NCBI GenBank assembly: GCA_032718475.1
Contig: JAUCBJ010008077.1
Span: forward strand, 84,189-148,188
Origin: Nemertoderma westbladi
Lineage: Eukaryota > Xenacoelomorpha > Nemertodermatida > Nemertodermatidae
Length of the DNA stretch: 64,000 bases
Direction of reading: 5' to 3'
The notes beneath the pieces were generated by a model, which saw only the letters and a program-made list of their open reading frames with translations, had not been told where the DNA came from and made no database searches. Positions within the stretch are counted from its first letter, which is position 1. Every line of letters starts with the position of its first letter. Made by a program: the position numbers and the translations under genes. Below are positions 1 to 10,107 of the stretch, piece by piece.

Positions 1-363
1 CCATCAGGAATAATTGAAAACGATCCCACTAATAAAAAACGGTTCGTAGTAAATATACAAGAACCTCTTTTTAGATGTTGAATGTCAGTATTCGATTTAA
101 CAACTGTCAGTATGCTATTTGTGTTAGGTGTGCTATAAAAGTGTTTGCCATTTGCAGATTAAATCTTGAGAGAACAATTTACAGCAGAGTTGATGTTGAG
201 TACAGTGGGTTGAGAAGAATTTAGATGGAAAGATGAGGCAATATTCTACTGAATTAACTGATGACAATAATTCAATTGCAAGTGGGTGCAGTAATACAAA
301 TAGAACAGGTGTCATGGATTCAGTCGACTGTGGGCTTATTTTATTAGCCCATGCTCGATAGTC
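1..363. other. No gene recognised
   Basis: AT-rich sequence leading into the recombinase-like remnant. I see no domain, repeat or RNA gene. A 60-codon antisense frame here has no recognisable content. Confidence 0.5.
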
Positions 364-999
364 ATGGAAGATCGATGTGATTCTACTGCTTCTCTAAATT
401 CAGCAAAAAGGACTCTTTTTGCAAATTCTCCGAATCCAAATTGGCTACGAAATTGTGCCATATTGGAATCGGACAGTGAGCCTAAAGAAGATGCAATAAT
501 TGTGGATAATATTGTAGAACCATCTTATTGCTTTAAAGAAGGTACAACAAGGGGGAATCTACAGAGGGAGAGGTACTATCAAAGGTTCAGTGTGGATAGT
601 TCCACTGAACTCTTACGATGGAAATCATCTTTAGAGCAGCAGCAGAAGACATCAAAAAAATGTATAGTAGATCAGTTGTATAAGGTCTCAAGAATGGCCT
701 ATTAAATACAAAAAGGCCCAAAACAACGTTGAAATGGGTTTTCAGTGATTCCATTCAAATTCTACAAATTTTGCTGGCATTAATTTCATACTTCGAGTTT
801 CGGCTTATGGGACAGAATCCAATCGGACATCTTTACTGCAGTCTGATAGTTTTAATCACACCCTGAAGGCCATCAGGAGATACCGCTCCAAGGTAGTCCG
901 TGTATGGGAAGCTATAGAATCCCAAGCGAGGGAGATAGACTCCCTTCAGAAATTTCATGATATAAAACCTGCGGATGCCTTATTTATTTAATTTATGCC

Positions 1000-2694
1000 A
1001 GGCAAAGAACACCCATATCACATTGATTTAAACAATAGACATAATGATTAACAAATTATAATAATATAGCTAGGTATGGTGGGGTGGGGCCCCGAGCAGG
1101 GAAGCACAAACTGCAATGAATAAAGAAAATCAATACAAAACAAAATAAACAAAATAACAAAACAAAACAAAATAAACGATTTGGACCTCCTAATGGCTGT
1201 CCAAGGAACACCGACCAATCAGACGGCTCGTCTGGAACGTCACCATGGCCAAACTCTGCACAATACTATTCTGAGACGAGTTCACGCGATGCAACAGTGA
1301 TACCCGCGCATTGTGAAGGACATGAATGAGTTTCGGCAGATTTAATGCACCACACATGTATGATACACTAGAGTCATACCGAAATCCAAACAATTTTCTA
1401 ATTATATTGTTGTAGGCCACCCTAAACTTGTTGTACGTTGCAATGGAGTAGTTACTTCGAGCCCACAACGAGCTGCAATAAACTTGCGTACAAAATGAGC
1501 GAAAAAGTTTCACTTTAACGTCCCGAGAACTGTAGCTGAATTTACGAATGAGGAAATTACCCCTACGATATAAACTCGATAGCTGATTTAGAATGTCATA
1601 ATTGTCATCGGTGGTAGAGTGAAATATATGACCTAAGTACTTAAATTTTGTAACTGTCTCAATAGCCTTACCATTTATCGATATATATTTAACTAAATCG
1701 TTGTTACTAGATTTCGGTATGTATCGCATAAACTTAGATTTCTTCATATTAATCACAATAGAGTGCCTGTCGGCATAACTGGTGAAAGTGTCAATCAACT
1801 TATTTAAACCAGCTATCGAGTTTGATGCTAAAGATAAGTCATCAGCATACAAAAGATGATTTGATCTCTTATTATTTAATTTACAACCTACGTTTGTATT
1901 AGTTAACTCTACACTTAAGTCGTCCATATATATAGCATAGAAGTAGGCCGATAAAATACCCCCTTGTTTCGTGCCGTTAGTGACTGCAAACGAGTTAGAT
2001 ATACAACCCCCCCATCGTATACTAAGAACTTGAAACCGGTACCAATATCGAACTATCCTAATGTAAAACAGAGGAATGTTACGTTTAATTAATTTATCAA
2101 ATAACTTGTAATGGTTAACCAGATTGAAAGCCTTTGAGGAATCTATGAAACATATGTACACCGCACTGTCATTTTCTAAATAGTATTGTATGGTTTCTTT
2201 TAAAGCGAAAACGCATAATTCAGTACCTAAATTACTTTTAAATCCAAACTGAGAGTCTGTAGTATTCAGTTTAGAACTGAAACGTTCAAGCATAACTAGC
2301 TCCAAAACTTTGCTACTTATAGTTGCAAGGGCTATGCCTCTATAATTATCAAAATGTGTGATATCATCATTTTTGTCCTTCACGATGGGCAAAATATTGC
2401 ATAGCATGAACTCGTCATTCATATGACCATGAACATTGAAAGTACTGTACAGAGCCGCCAGGTGGCGGAACAGACGCGCGGTGCCATGGATATAGTGTTC
2501 GCTGGACAGACCATCAGGTCCAATTTTTCCGGGAGACAACCTACCTACAGCAACAGCTACCTCAACATCAGAAACCAACATATCATTGCTAAACTCAATA
2601 TTACTGAAAATAGATTCAATGTCGTGCTTGCCAGAGTCATCATTTACTTTATTGTATAAGTTTTTGAATCTTTCCTTAAAGGCGTCACATCACT
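1000..2694 (-). mobile_element. LINE-1: 5'-truncated non-LTR retrotransposon
   Basis: A minus-strand RT reading frame is embedded in the recombinase remnant. The 5' end is truncated: the coding frame meets a stop at about 2694, exactly where recombinase coding resumes. The 3' UTR is roughly 1000-1189. I could not define the poly(A) tail or target-site duplication. No endonuclease or ORF1 is present, as expected from incomplete target-primed reverse transcription. Confidence 0.75.
1190..2694 (-). CDS. LINE-1 reverse transcriptase (C-terminal part of ORF2)
   Basis: Open frame of about 500 codons. The first methionine-like codon is at 2581, but in-frame coding extends to about 2694, so no genuine start is present. 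Visible RT landmarks in order: GKIGPDG, an SQFGFK motif, CFIDSSKAFNLVNH (first catalytic Asp), NGTKQGGILS, and LLYADDLSL with the catalytic Asp pair. FKYLGHIF follows in the thumb region. The product would copy element RNA at a nicked target. The endonuclease is missing through truncation, so this copy cannot move by itself. The frame is intact, suggesting moderate age. The exact LINE clade is not assigned; the motifs fit the broad CR1/Jockey/I group. Confidence 0.85.
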
Positions 2695-3612
2695 TAGAAG
2701 TGATAAATAACAAAGACATTCGAGATGCAGTACTTAAGGCACATAAGCATTGCTTGAGTGCCGGTTATATGCAGGAATGTAAGAATTTCCTCGTTGTAAG
2801 ATACATGATGTGTCTTATATGTATTGGTGAGCAGCAGAGGCCAAGTGTGGCTGGCTGCATGAAACTCTGAGTTTCAACGATCAACACATAAATAAAGCCT
2901 TTGATTCGCCATCAAACCAGCATCTATTACTTGTGGCAAATCACAAAACAAAGACATCATCGCATGCAGGTGTTGTAATTGATGCAGATACGTTTAGTAT
3001 GATTGAATCATATATTAAAACTGTCAAGCAACTGCCGGGGTCACCAAATTGTGAATATGTATTCGTGAATTCCTGTGGCAATATATATGGGTCTTCAGTA
3101 ACACAGGAAATAGCAAGGCTCCATAATCATTTTCAATTATCATATTGTCCATCGGTAACCAATGTGAGAAAGGTAATGGAAACGGCAGCCTCAGTAATTC
3201 CTTGTGATTCCACAACGAATAGTCTAGCGAGTTATCTCTGCCATAGTACAATAACCCGCGATAGGAACTACATATTTTCCACTGTGAAAAAAATTTAATG
3301 CCCATGGACTTACTTAAGTCAATGGCCAAGACAGGGGAGCAACAAATGCAGGATGCTCAGGATATGTTCGAGGGCCACTCTGCCCTTCACAAGGTCCTTA
3401 ATCATAATAGCAGAGCTGGGCTGGGGAGTGCTACATCCCTTGCTAACACTACAGCTGCATCTACCTCTGCTGCCGTATCCGATAGTGCCACATCTAGTAT
3501 GATTTCCAACGAAGGAATGGATTCTGTATCAATCCAGAAATCACCACGTTCCCCACTTAAATCGCCATCACTGACAAAAAGCAACGAAGTTATATGTCAT
3601 GGAAGCATATAG

Positions 3613-3760
3613 ACCCCTCCCCAACCCAACTCTTCCAATCTATTACACGTGTTTTTCTATGTAAAGTGAATACCCCCCCCCCCCCCCCCCATGCGACCCT
3701 GTTACCACTGTCGAACAATGCCCACTGTGTATTGTACACCCCTTTACAGGTCCACATTGT
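3613..3760. other. Spacer with poly-C tract
   Basis: Short gap between recombinase and Penelope-like remnants. It holds a run of about 20 C residues near 3670-3690. No coding content is supported. Confidence 0.5.
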
Positions 3761-4257
3761 TTGGTACGTAAGAACAGGCTACGTCACCTATTCAGGGATG
3801 CCCTACATGCCACCAACCTACGTATTATTTTTAGATCTGTGAATAGGTTGTCTTCATTTTTCAGAACTAAAGATCTAGTTACCAAGCATATTGTTTATCT
3901 TTTTTCCTGTAGTAGCTGTAATGCTACGTATATTGGTAAATCTATCCATCATATTGGCGTATGTGTAGGAGAGCATAGTGGAAAATGACTTTCCACTCTG
4001 TTCTCCTACACGTACGCCAAGATGACCTTACAAACTACTTTTCTGTCCCCAGAAATTCAGCGGTTTTCGACCACTGGATTGGTACGGACCACTCATTCTC
4101 CCTACAGAACTTTGAAGTACTTTGTACAGTGCGTGATTCTTTTAGTTTATCCAATTTTATTAGAATTTTATTTAATTTATTTGAGAGACAGACACCCGAC
4201 GTTGAATACACTTAATAGCTCCATTCCTCTTCAATTATACATGATGCAGTATAATAC
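3761..4257 (+). pseudogene. Penelope-like element remnant, GIY-YIG endonuclease part
   Basis: The frame at 3761-3988 reads RIIFRSVNRLSSFF, then YLFSCSSCNATYIGKS. This is the characteristic join between the RT C-terminus and the Cys-bearing GIY-YIG endonuclease of Penelope-like retroelements. The next frame (3985-4215, continuing to about 4257) carries FSLQNFEVL and a final TLNSSIPLQL, which match the end of such proteins. Known role: a single-strand nicking endonuclease used in retrotransposition. The two parts are separated by a 63-bp near-palindrome at 3956-4018 that replaces the expected segment after the catalytic region. RT is absent upstream. I consider it a dead 3' fragment. Confidence 0.6.
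3956..4018. repeat. Near-perfect 30-bp inverted repeat (fold-back)
   Basis: Left arm 3956-3985 and right arm 3989-4018 are reverse complements at 26 of 30 positions with a 3-nt spacer (TGA). It lies inside the Penelope-like coding remnant. The left arm is in GIY-YIG coding sense, so the right arm looks like a copied-back version. Confidence 0.9.
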
Positions 4258-4910
4258 CACATATCTTTTAGCCATAGTTTTTCTGCAGATTGGGATACGT
4301 CACTGCTATGGACATCTTTCACTCTCAACATTTTTCTATATTTATTATCGGTACTAATAACTAATCTACTGTAATAACTAAATAAACAGGTGTTTTGTTT
4401 CATCACTAGCTTAATAACCCCTAATCATCACTCACTGCTCCTGTAGCGCTGTAGTTGTGTTTGCATGATCGATTATAACAGTAAGCTATAGATAGATTAT
4501 AGACCCTAGACATATAAACAAATCAACTATATATTATTATTACGGTATCACAATCACCATGGCATATTGTGTGATTATATTCACAACTGATCCGGATCAT
4601 CATATTAATGTCGAATATACTGGGGTTGTTTGCACTACGTGGCTGCAGCCAGGTCATATAACTGTGGCTTACCCAGATTCAACCAGTGAAGTAATAGGAG
4701 TCCCCATTATTTTAAAATCTACTCTAGATGCATTAAAATACAAATTTCTTAAATTTTTAGCGAGGGGGGTTATCCCCTCCCACCACCCCCCCCCCCCCTT
4801 AATATACAACAAATAAGAGAATTCATTTTTTAAACAAAAAATATGATCACTTCAATCAGTCATATGTACTATACATTAGGGTAGATCGAAAAAAATGTAA
4901 CTGTGAATGT
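4258..4910. other. Unassigned AT-rich stretch with one short ORF
   Basis: No recognised domain. An 85-codon plus-strand frame at 4559-4816 starts with a true ATG and begins MAYCVIIFTTDPD. I do not recognise it; the C-terminus is proline-coding only because of a poly-C tract at about 4786-4798. It may be chance. Confidence 0.35.
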
Positions 4911-5230
4911 AACTTTTCCCTATGTTAGAAATGTGTGAAATTGCCTAAAACCACATAAAAACATCACTTTCCAAGTTTTTGACAATGCATGACCCCCGCA
5001 CAATTAGTTCAAACAAACAACATTTTTTACCAAACTATGTAATATTAATTCAATTAGAAAGAAATTTTTTTTTTAATATGACTTTTCCCAGTGCTAGAAG
5101 TGTCTGAAATGGCCTAAAACCATAAAAAACACAACTTTTCCTTCAAATTTTTGACAATGCAAGACCCCCACACAAATAGTGTAAACAAACATCATTTTGC
5201 TAACCTACAAAACTATGTAATAATTATTAA
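4911..5230. repeat. Diverged tandem duplication, about 150-170 bp unit
   Basis: Copy 1 (about 4911-5050) and copy 2 (about 5081-5230) share the same order of blocks: ACTTTTCCC, a GAAAT-GCCTAAAACCA block, TTTTTGACAATGCA, AAACAAACA-CATTTT and ACTATGTAAT. Non-coding and diverged. Confidence 0.75.
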
Positions 5231-7030
5231 CTGTTAGACTGTGGGTAGCAGTTTTTTATTTACCAACCCAAATCCACCATGGCGGGAAATATGTACCTTT
5301 ATACAGTAAATTACAACTTTTTAACCTCCAGAGACTAGGCCAACCAGAATGTTGACGGACACTGCAAACGGAGCTGTACCTGCTAACACTTGAGAGCCGG
5401 CAACAGTACACATTACATACTATATATATACTTATCCATATCCACTCTGCGTCCACTTAATTTCTGTCTTAATTATAATTACACGTTATTCGAACTAAAG
5501 ACAAGATGCTTCTTACAGTCTAATAAAAGCCTAACCCACCTACTAGACTACCACTACTAAATCACCTACTAGACTGAACTGCTAGATATACTTTCTAATC
5601 ATATTTAGACCTACTTCCATCCCCTGCATCACTGCATACTGTCCTATAGATATATAATGTCCTATATTGAATTAAATATATTTTGTAGTGTTTTGGTTAT
5701 TAATACTCATGACACTATTGTTCGCGCTTTTGAAGACCTTTAGCAGTTTAACCTGCCAAAATTTATATGTCTTTTATGTTAATTAAAACCACTTTAGCAT
5801 ACGACAATATTTTATGCTAATACGCAAAACATTAGCCGAAGACAGCCCATGCGCGATCATTCACCCGATGGATCTACACCCGGGAGGCTGAATTCGGATG
5901 CTTAAATTTTATTATTGCAGTGTAAGGTTGCAGTGTATACCTACTGTATTATTCGATAGATCGTTAATAATTAATCTCTGACAGATATTATTGGCTTTCG
6001 GGAAATATTAACAGTTCCTTTAGGACGTGGCGCTTTATCTATTTAAACAGAACTAAGACTTATACTAAAACGCAACGATACTGCTTATGATTGAAGTATA
6101 AAGCGTATTCTTTAGGAAATACTTTGTTACCAATCACAATCATACACACTATTCTGCCGACAGTCAGTATATTTGATCACACATAAAGAGAGCAACAATT
6201 GACTCACGTAGGGTCTGCTAAATAACATTGGATTCAATACACCACATTAATATAAATCGCAATTGTTATGTATAGCCGGTCTCTCTAACCTGTAGTGTAT
6301 CAAGAAAATTGGGAATTTGGGTGATTTATCCGTATTATCCAAAGAGCAATATTTCCATCAACAAATAGGTACAATTAATAACTGACGGTAAAATAACAGT
6401 ACAAACAATATGATTAATGCAATTAAATTAAGTGAGCTAGTGAGTTCGTTCGATTGATTAATTAGGTAACAGTTTATACTTTCGATAATTTAAGCAGTTT
6501 TACTAGAGTTCTTCCCAAAAAGCCGGTGTTTCTGGCTTAGACAGCAATAACAACAAAGTATCAAGTAAAAACAGTAAGACTGAACACTCTCCTTATGATC
6601 GGCTGAAAAGCTACACGTCGACAGGAAAAATCGCTCTGATTGGCTCAAGCCAAACAAAGAACCATGCGTCCAATGGCTGTTTCCATGTCAGCAACCAGCT
6701 GTTAGATGTCGTAATATGAATCATCACGGCTAAGCTGTGAAAGGTAGTTGGTGCATTACAGGTTTTTTGCCTTACCATGTCCGCCAAAACACGTATATAG
6801 CAGAATGACTTTTATGTCCGTTAAAACACCTGTAACGGTACCTTGCGGGCGAGGGGAATATATATACAGTTAGAGAACCTTTTTAGAGTATTCCAGCGCC
6901 TGGGGGGAAACTGGATTGCGAAGCAAAAGGGGCCAGTTATATCCCACAGAAGCTTTTACACCGCTCCCAGAAAATGGGATTTGAGTCTATAAATATACAA
7001 AAATCACAGTTTCTAATATACGTAAATACT
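5231..7030. other. Non-coding stretch downstream of BEL-A
   Basis: About 1.8 kb with no supported gene. It should contain the 3' end and 3' LTR of BEL-A, but I could not match it to any sequence near the other end of BEL-A (23.5-26 kb), so no LTR is called. A CCTGGGGGGAAACTGG block occurs near 6900. Confidence 0.4.
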
Positions 7031-7038
7031 CTAAACAG

Positions 7039-8043
7039 TTAGTCTTTCTTGCGCGGACGGCGTTTACGCAGTTTTTTAAAGCTAGCAAGAGTCCTTTTCT
7101 CTTTGGGGCGAGCCACTTTACGAGGAGGGCTATAACTCCTGGGTGAAGGGTGCAATATGATTGCATCAGAAGGTATGGGATTGCGATCGGTATATCCGCC
7201 GGTCGAAGTACCGGATTGATTGACATCCACGTCCGGGGAGAGGGGTCTAACGGCTTTGAGAGCTCGTTTCAAGACAGCCGCTCTTACGGGTCCTTTACGA
7301 GTGGTCTGAACGAGGGCCGTGGGTGGACCATAGGCAGTTAGAAACTTCCTTGGTTTAATGGTTCTTTCCAACTCGCGTTCGCGGGCTCTGTACTCGTAAG
7401 GCCGTCGATATACTTCCTGTAACTCAGGGTGTGAGTTGACAAATAAGTCTCCATAGGCCGGATCTTGACGGATAAAGTTTATTAAGTTATACGAATTGAT
7501 GTCACTCGGATTAATGCTCCTGAGGAATTTGCGTACATATTTGGTTGAAATACATTCTCCAATGCGCTTCAATAGTTCATAACTTGATAGGCGCGATTTC
7601 TGCTCGACGGAGGCAAACAAATATGGATGGAACGCATAAACTCCTTCGTAAGCGCGTCCAGGATAATAGCGATGGCGTGAATCACAATGTAAATCAGCGT
7701 TCGCTTCCCAAGCTCTGATATAACGTAGTACAATCATTTCATCTACGCTCTCTAAATCATGATTAAAGGGACAATCAAAGCTGGCGTGTCCATTTAATTG
7801 ACAATGATGGCATTGAGTCATAAATTGGGGGCAGACAGCAAAAATGTGCAAATTATTAAGCCGACAATATGCACAATAGATTTCCATCGACGGTTGTTCA
7901 TGGAAATAGGAACAAAGATCGTTGGTGTCCATAGACGTAATATGGTCTCTCGATGCGCATAGCCGACAACGTTGTCTAGAAACATAATTGGCATGGCGAT
8001 AATCATACGCCGTAAGACACTGGGAACCTTGATACCATTCCAA
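7039..8043 (-). CDS. BEL-A accessory protein, zinc-knuckle part
   Basis: An open frame of 334 codons. Its first codon at 8043 is TTG, and the frame stays open upstream past 8100, so this is not a real start. Cys/His groups include CRLC, CAYC..H....C and a canonical CX2CX4HX4C knuckle (CHHCQLNGHASFDC, 7771-7812). The C-terminus is very basic (ends KKLRKRRPRKKD), fitting nucleic-acid binding and nuclear or nucleocapsid location. The knuckle pair followed by an acidic-aromatic stretch (RAWEANADLH) matches the layout of the zinc-knuckle part of BEL-C at 39445-39770. It lies downstream of pol, where other LTR elements carry env, but no membrane segment is visible. Function inferred: RNA/DNA-binding partner of the exonuclease-like domain. 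Confidence 0.65.
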   Translation of the reverse strand: MEWYQGSQCLTAYDYRHANYVSRQRCRLCASRDHITSMDTNDLCSYFHEQPSMEIYCAYCRLNNLHIFAVCPQFMTQCHHCQLNGHASFDCPFNHDLESVDEMIVLRYIRAWEANADLHCDSRHRYYPGRAYEGVYAFHPYLFASVEQKSRLSSYELLKRIGECISTKYVRKFLRSINPSDINSYNLINFIRQDPAYGDLFVNSHPELQEVYRRPYEYRARERELERTIKPRKFLTAYGPPTALVQTTRKGPVRAAVLKRALKAVRPLSPDVDVNQSGTSTGGYTDRNPIPSDAIILHPSPRSYSPPRKVARPKEKRTLASFKKLRKRRPRKKD

Positions 8044-8089
8044 TATGTAGTCGCTATCGCTACTCCGAGACGTGGGGGGCTGAATCTCT

Positions 8090-8488
8090 TCAGATTCTAA
8101 ACATATTGGTTCGTCTTCCCAGTCTGTTACGAATATAATTTTCGTGATCTATTCTCGGTTTATCGTTACGACTCCGCTGGGTATGATATTTAAATAGAAC
8201 CATTTCCCTTTCGGTGTATACATCGTCCGTATCATGTAAATAGATAGGATGGCCGGTAGTTAGGAAGTCCATATACGTACCATTACGATGCGTATAGCGA
8301 GCGGTTAATTTTCGATAGTCCAATTCATGCGTAAGTTGCTCTTGGGACATCGGCGGTTCGATATAACGACCATCGTCCTCCGTAATAGTCGGATCGGCTT
8401 CACTGCGTATCAAGCTATCCACAAACGCTTGTAAAGGTAGAGTATATCGCTCCCTGATACCAAGGTCATCTTCTATCAATTCCGTCAT
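8090..8488 (-). CDS. BEL-A accessory protein, linker part before zinc knuckles
   Basis: A 132-codon frame opening with a real ATG at 8488. It is acidic and tyrosine-rich (HELDYRKLTARYTHRNGTY). It has no recognisable enzymatic domain. It ends at 8090 in a different frame from the zinc-knuckle frame, which is already open in the overlap, so one small indel near 8100-8140 probably separates what was a single protein. The equivalent BEL-C stretch (about 38500-38900) has a similar YYNSRHLIDGG-type segment and leads directly into knuckles, supporting that view. A programmed frameshift cannot be excluded; I see no slippery heptamer that would favour it. Confidence 0.5.
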   Translation of the reverse strand: MTELIEDDLGIRERYTLPLQAFVDSLIRSEADPTITEDDGRYIEPPMSQEQLTHELDYRKLTARYTHRNGTYMDFLTTGHPIYLHDTDDVYTEREMVLFKYHTQRSRNDKPRIDHENYIRNRLGRRTNMFRI

Positions 8489-9609
8489 ATCTGCTATCTG
8501 AGTTTATTAATATCAATATGAGTTAATATTTTAGGCAAGCGGGCGTCGCTGCCTACTAGGCTTTTGCCCCGGACAGTGGGTTTCTCAGCGCCGATGTACC
8601 GTTGTCACGGTGTTTACGCCAACATGTAGCAACAGCACGACAACGATAACCGGCACAAGTCCCACCACTGTCCGTCCCAAAGGCTTGAATCCACTTGAGG
8701 TTATCTCGGTAGAGTTAGGGCTATTTTACAATTGCGATTAGCTACTGTAAACACACTTTAGTAGTAACATTCACCTATAAATGCACAAATTCCATACAAT
8801 CATTACTTATTGCACACATGCATGCCATTTGTCCGTTAGTCAGTGTCTTCCAGAATGTCACGTTATTACTATGTATCCTTGGATACTAATAGTGCGTTAT
8901 GTATACTCTTATGCTACGCAATGGGGTAAGCTTTTTATTGTTCCTCTAACTTGCTTCTAATTCTAGCGTGGGTGTTGCCATGGTGACATTATGGAAAACT
9001 AGCGGTAGAATTAGGGCAATCCTCATGCATACAGATCTGGGATGTTATTTAATAGTAATTCTTTAATTGTCAATATCCCCTTTATGCATGATTTTATAAA
9101 TTTTATCGGCTATTGACTATATGTTGGAGATTCTCGCACTCTAGTACACTCAATATGAATCTCCGCTCCCATGATCTATTAATTACTGGAATTTTGGGAA
9201 TGTTATAAATTGCACAAAATGACAATTTATGAAATTCATTTGAATATGAATTTAAATTTATTCCCGTGAATTTTATTATTTGATGTTAAATTGATACAAA
9301 TTTTATTCCAGAGCATATCTGGGGACTTAGGATCCTTAATTCTATAAAATAGTCCTTCTAAGAGTATCGGTAAATACTGCGATATCTTAATTGACTAGAA
9401 ATTTTAAAGGATCGGGATTTTACAGATTTTAATAAATATTAAATTAAGATTTAGGATGGGCACCGATTTATTCCAGAACTTGTCTGGGGACGTTAACCAC
9501 TGATTCTAGAATTTGTCTTTCAAGTATATCGGTGGGTGCCACGATATCTTAATCGACTAGAATTACAGATGGTCAAAAATTTAACAGATTTATTTGCGAT
9601 TTACGCTAC
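8489..9609. other. Stretch between BEL-B LTR and BEL-A zinc-knuckle ORF; possible exonuclease tail
   Basis: A 52-codon minus-strand frame at 8556-8714 (stop to stop; contains LYRDNLKWIQAF and ends LSGAKA) sits where the C-terminal part of the interrupted exonuclease-like ORF is expected. Its resemblance to the BEL-C counterpart is weak. Positions 8720-9609 have no coding signal; they hold the tandem duplication at 9303-9566. Confidence 0.35.
9303..9566. repeat. Diverged tandem duplication, about 165 bp period
   Basis: Two copies begin TTATTCCAGA-CTGGGGAC (9303 and 9468) and end CGATATCTTAAT-GACTAGAA (about 9405 and 9566). Non-coding. Confidence 0.75.
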
Positions 9610-10092
9610 TGTTGGAGGGACATCACGCTACTATATGTATTATTTGTTATAAGGTAGAAGAGCAATATCGCACGAAGCAATGTCAGTGTGAAGAGGCAAG
9701 TCGTTTCCAAGGTCTACCCAGAGCTTGGTTTAGCCGAGACACGAGGATCTGAACTTTGCATTCCTAATACTCTGCCTACCAATAATACTTAAATATAGTA
9801 GTGGCTTTATTGTACTTTAAGAAGTACGGACATTTCATCTTACTGTAGTCACGTATTTATAATATGATACGGACAGTAAGGGAAGAGAAAAATAATTACT
9901 TCTTGCCGTCGCACTAAATATATATTATAAGTAATTATGTACGTAATAAACACTAATATATTGCACTAATCTACTAAACATTCTAAAATAGCATTTTACT
10001 AAATAAAATTAAATAAAAACGATTATAATAAAGTACATAATAAAGTTCGCATATAAAATGTAATAAAATAGATAAAATAATATAGTCATACA
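9610..10092 (-). repeat. BEL-B 3' LTR (candidate)
   Basis: Read on the minus strand, it starts TGTATGAC right after a purine tract GGAGTGGG (10093-10100) and ends CCCTCCAACA, giving the TG...CA ends of LTRs. Length 483 bp. No second copy is in the window, so the call rests on ends and position. Confidence 0.5.
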
Positions 10093-10107
10093 CCCACTCC
10101 AGACGTA

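Larger units (their letters stand above)
364..3612 (+). pseudogene. Decayed tyrosine recombinase gene (Crypton-like), split by a LINE
   Basis: Four coding pieces lie in order on the plus strand. Positions 364-705 are a polar N-terminal piece. About 827-991 is a helical segment ending in KFHDIKPADA. About 2691-2870 contains GEQQRPSVAGCMKL, matching the box I arginine of tyrosine recombinases. Positions 2933-3298 contain TNVRKVMET and HSTITRDRNY, matching the second arginine, the histidine and the nucleophilic tyrosine. A single-base shift in the A run near 3290 separates this from 3298-3612, a Ser/Thr-rich tail. LINE-1 occupies about 1000-2690. Known for the family: Crypton-type proteins cut and rejoin DNA through a covalent tyrosine link; many metazoan copies are host-domesticated. 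Here the frame is broken several times, so I infer a dead gene. A domesticated host paralogue is the alternative source. Confidence 0.6.

Noticed and set aside
4559-4816. Small host gene starting MAYCVIIFTTDPD
   Set aside because: 85 codons, no recognised domain, C-terminus made by a poly-C tract; kept only as a note.
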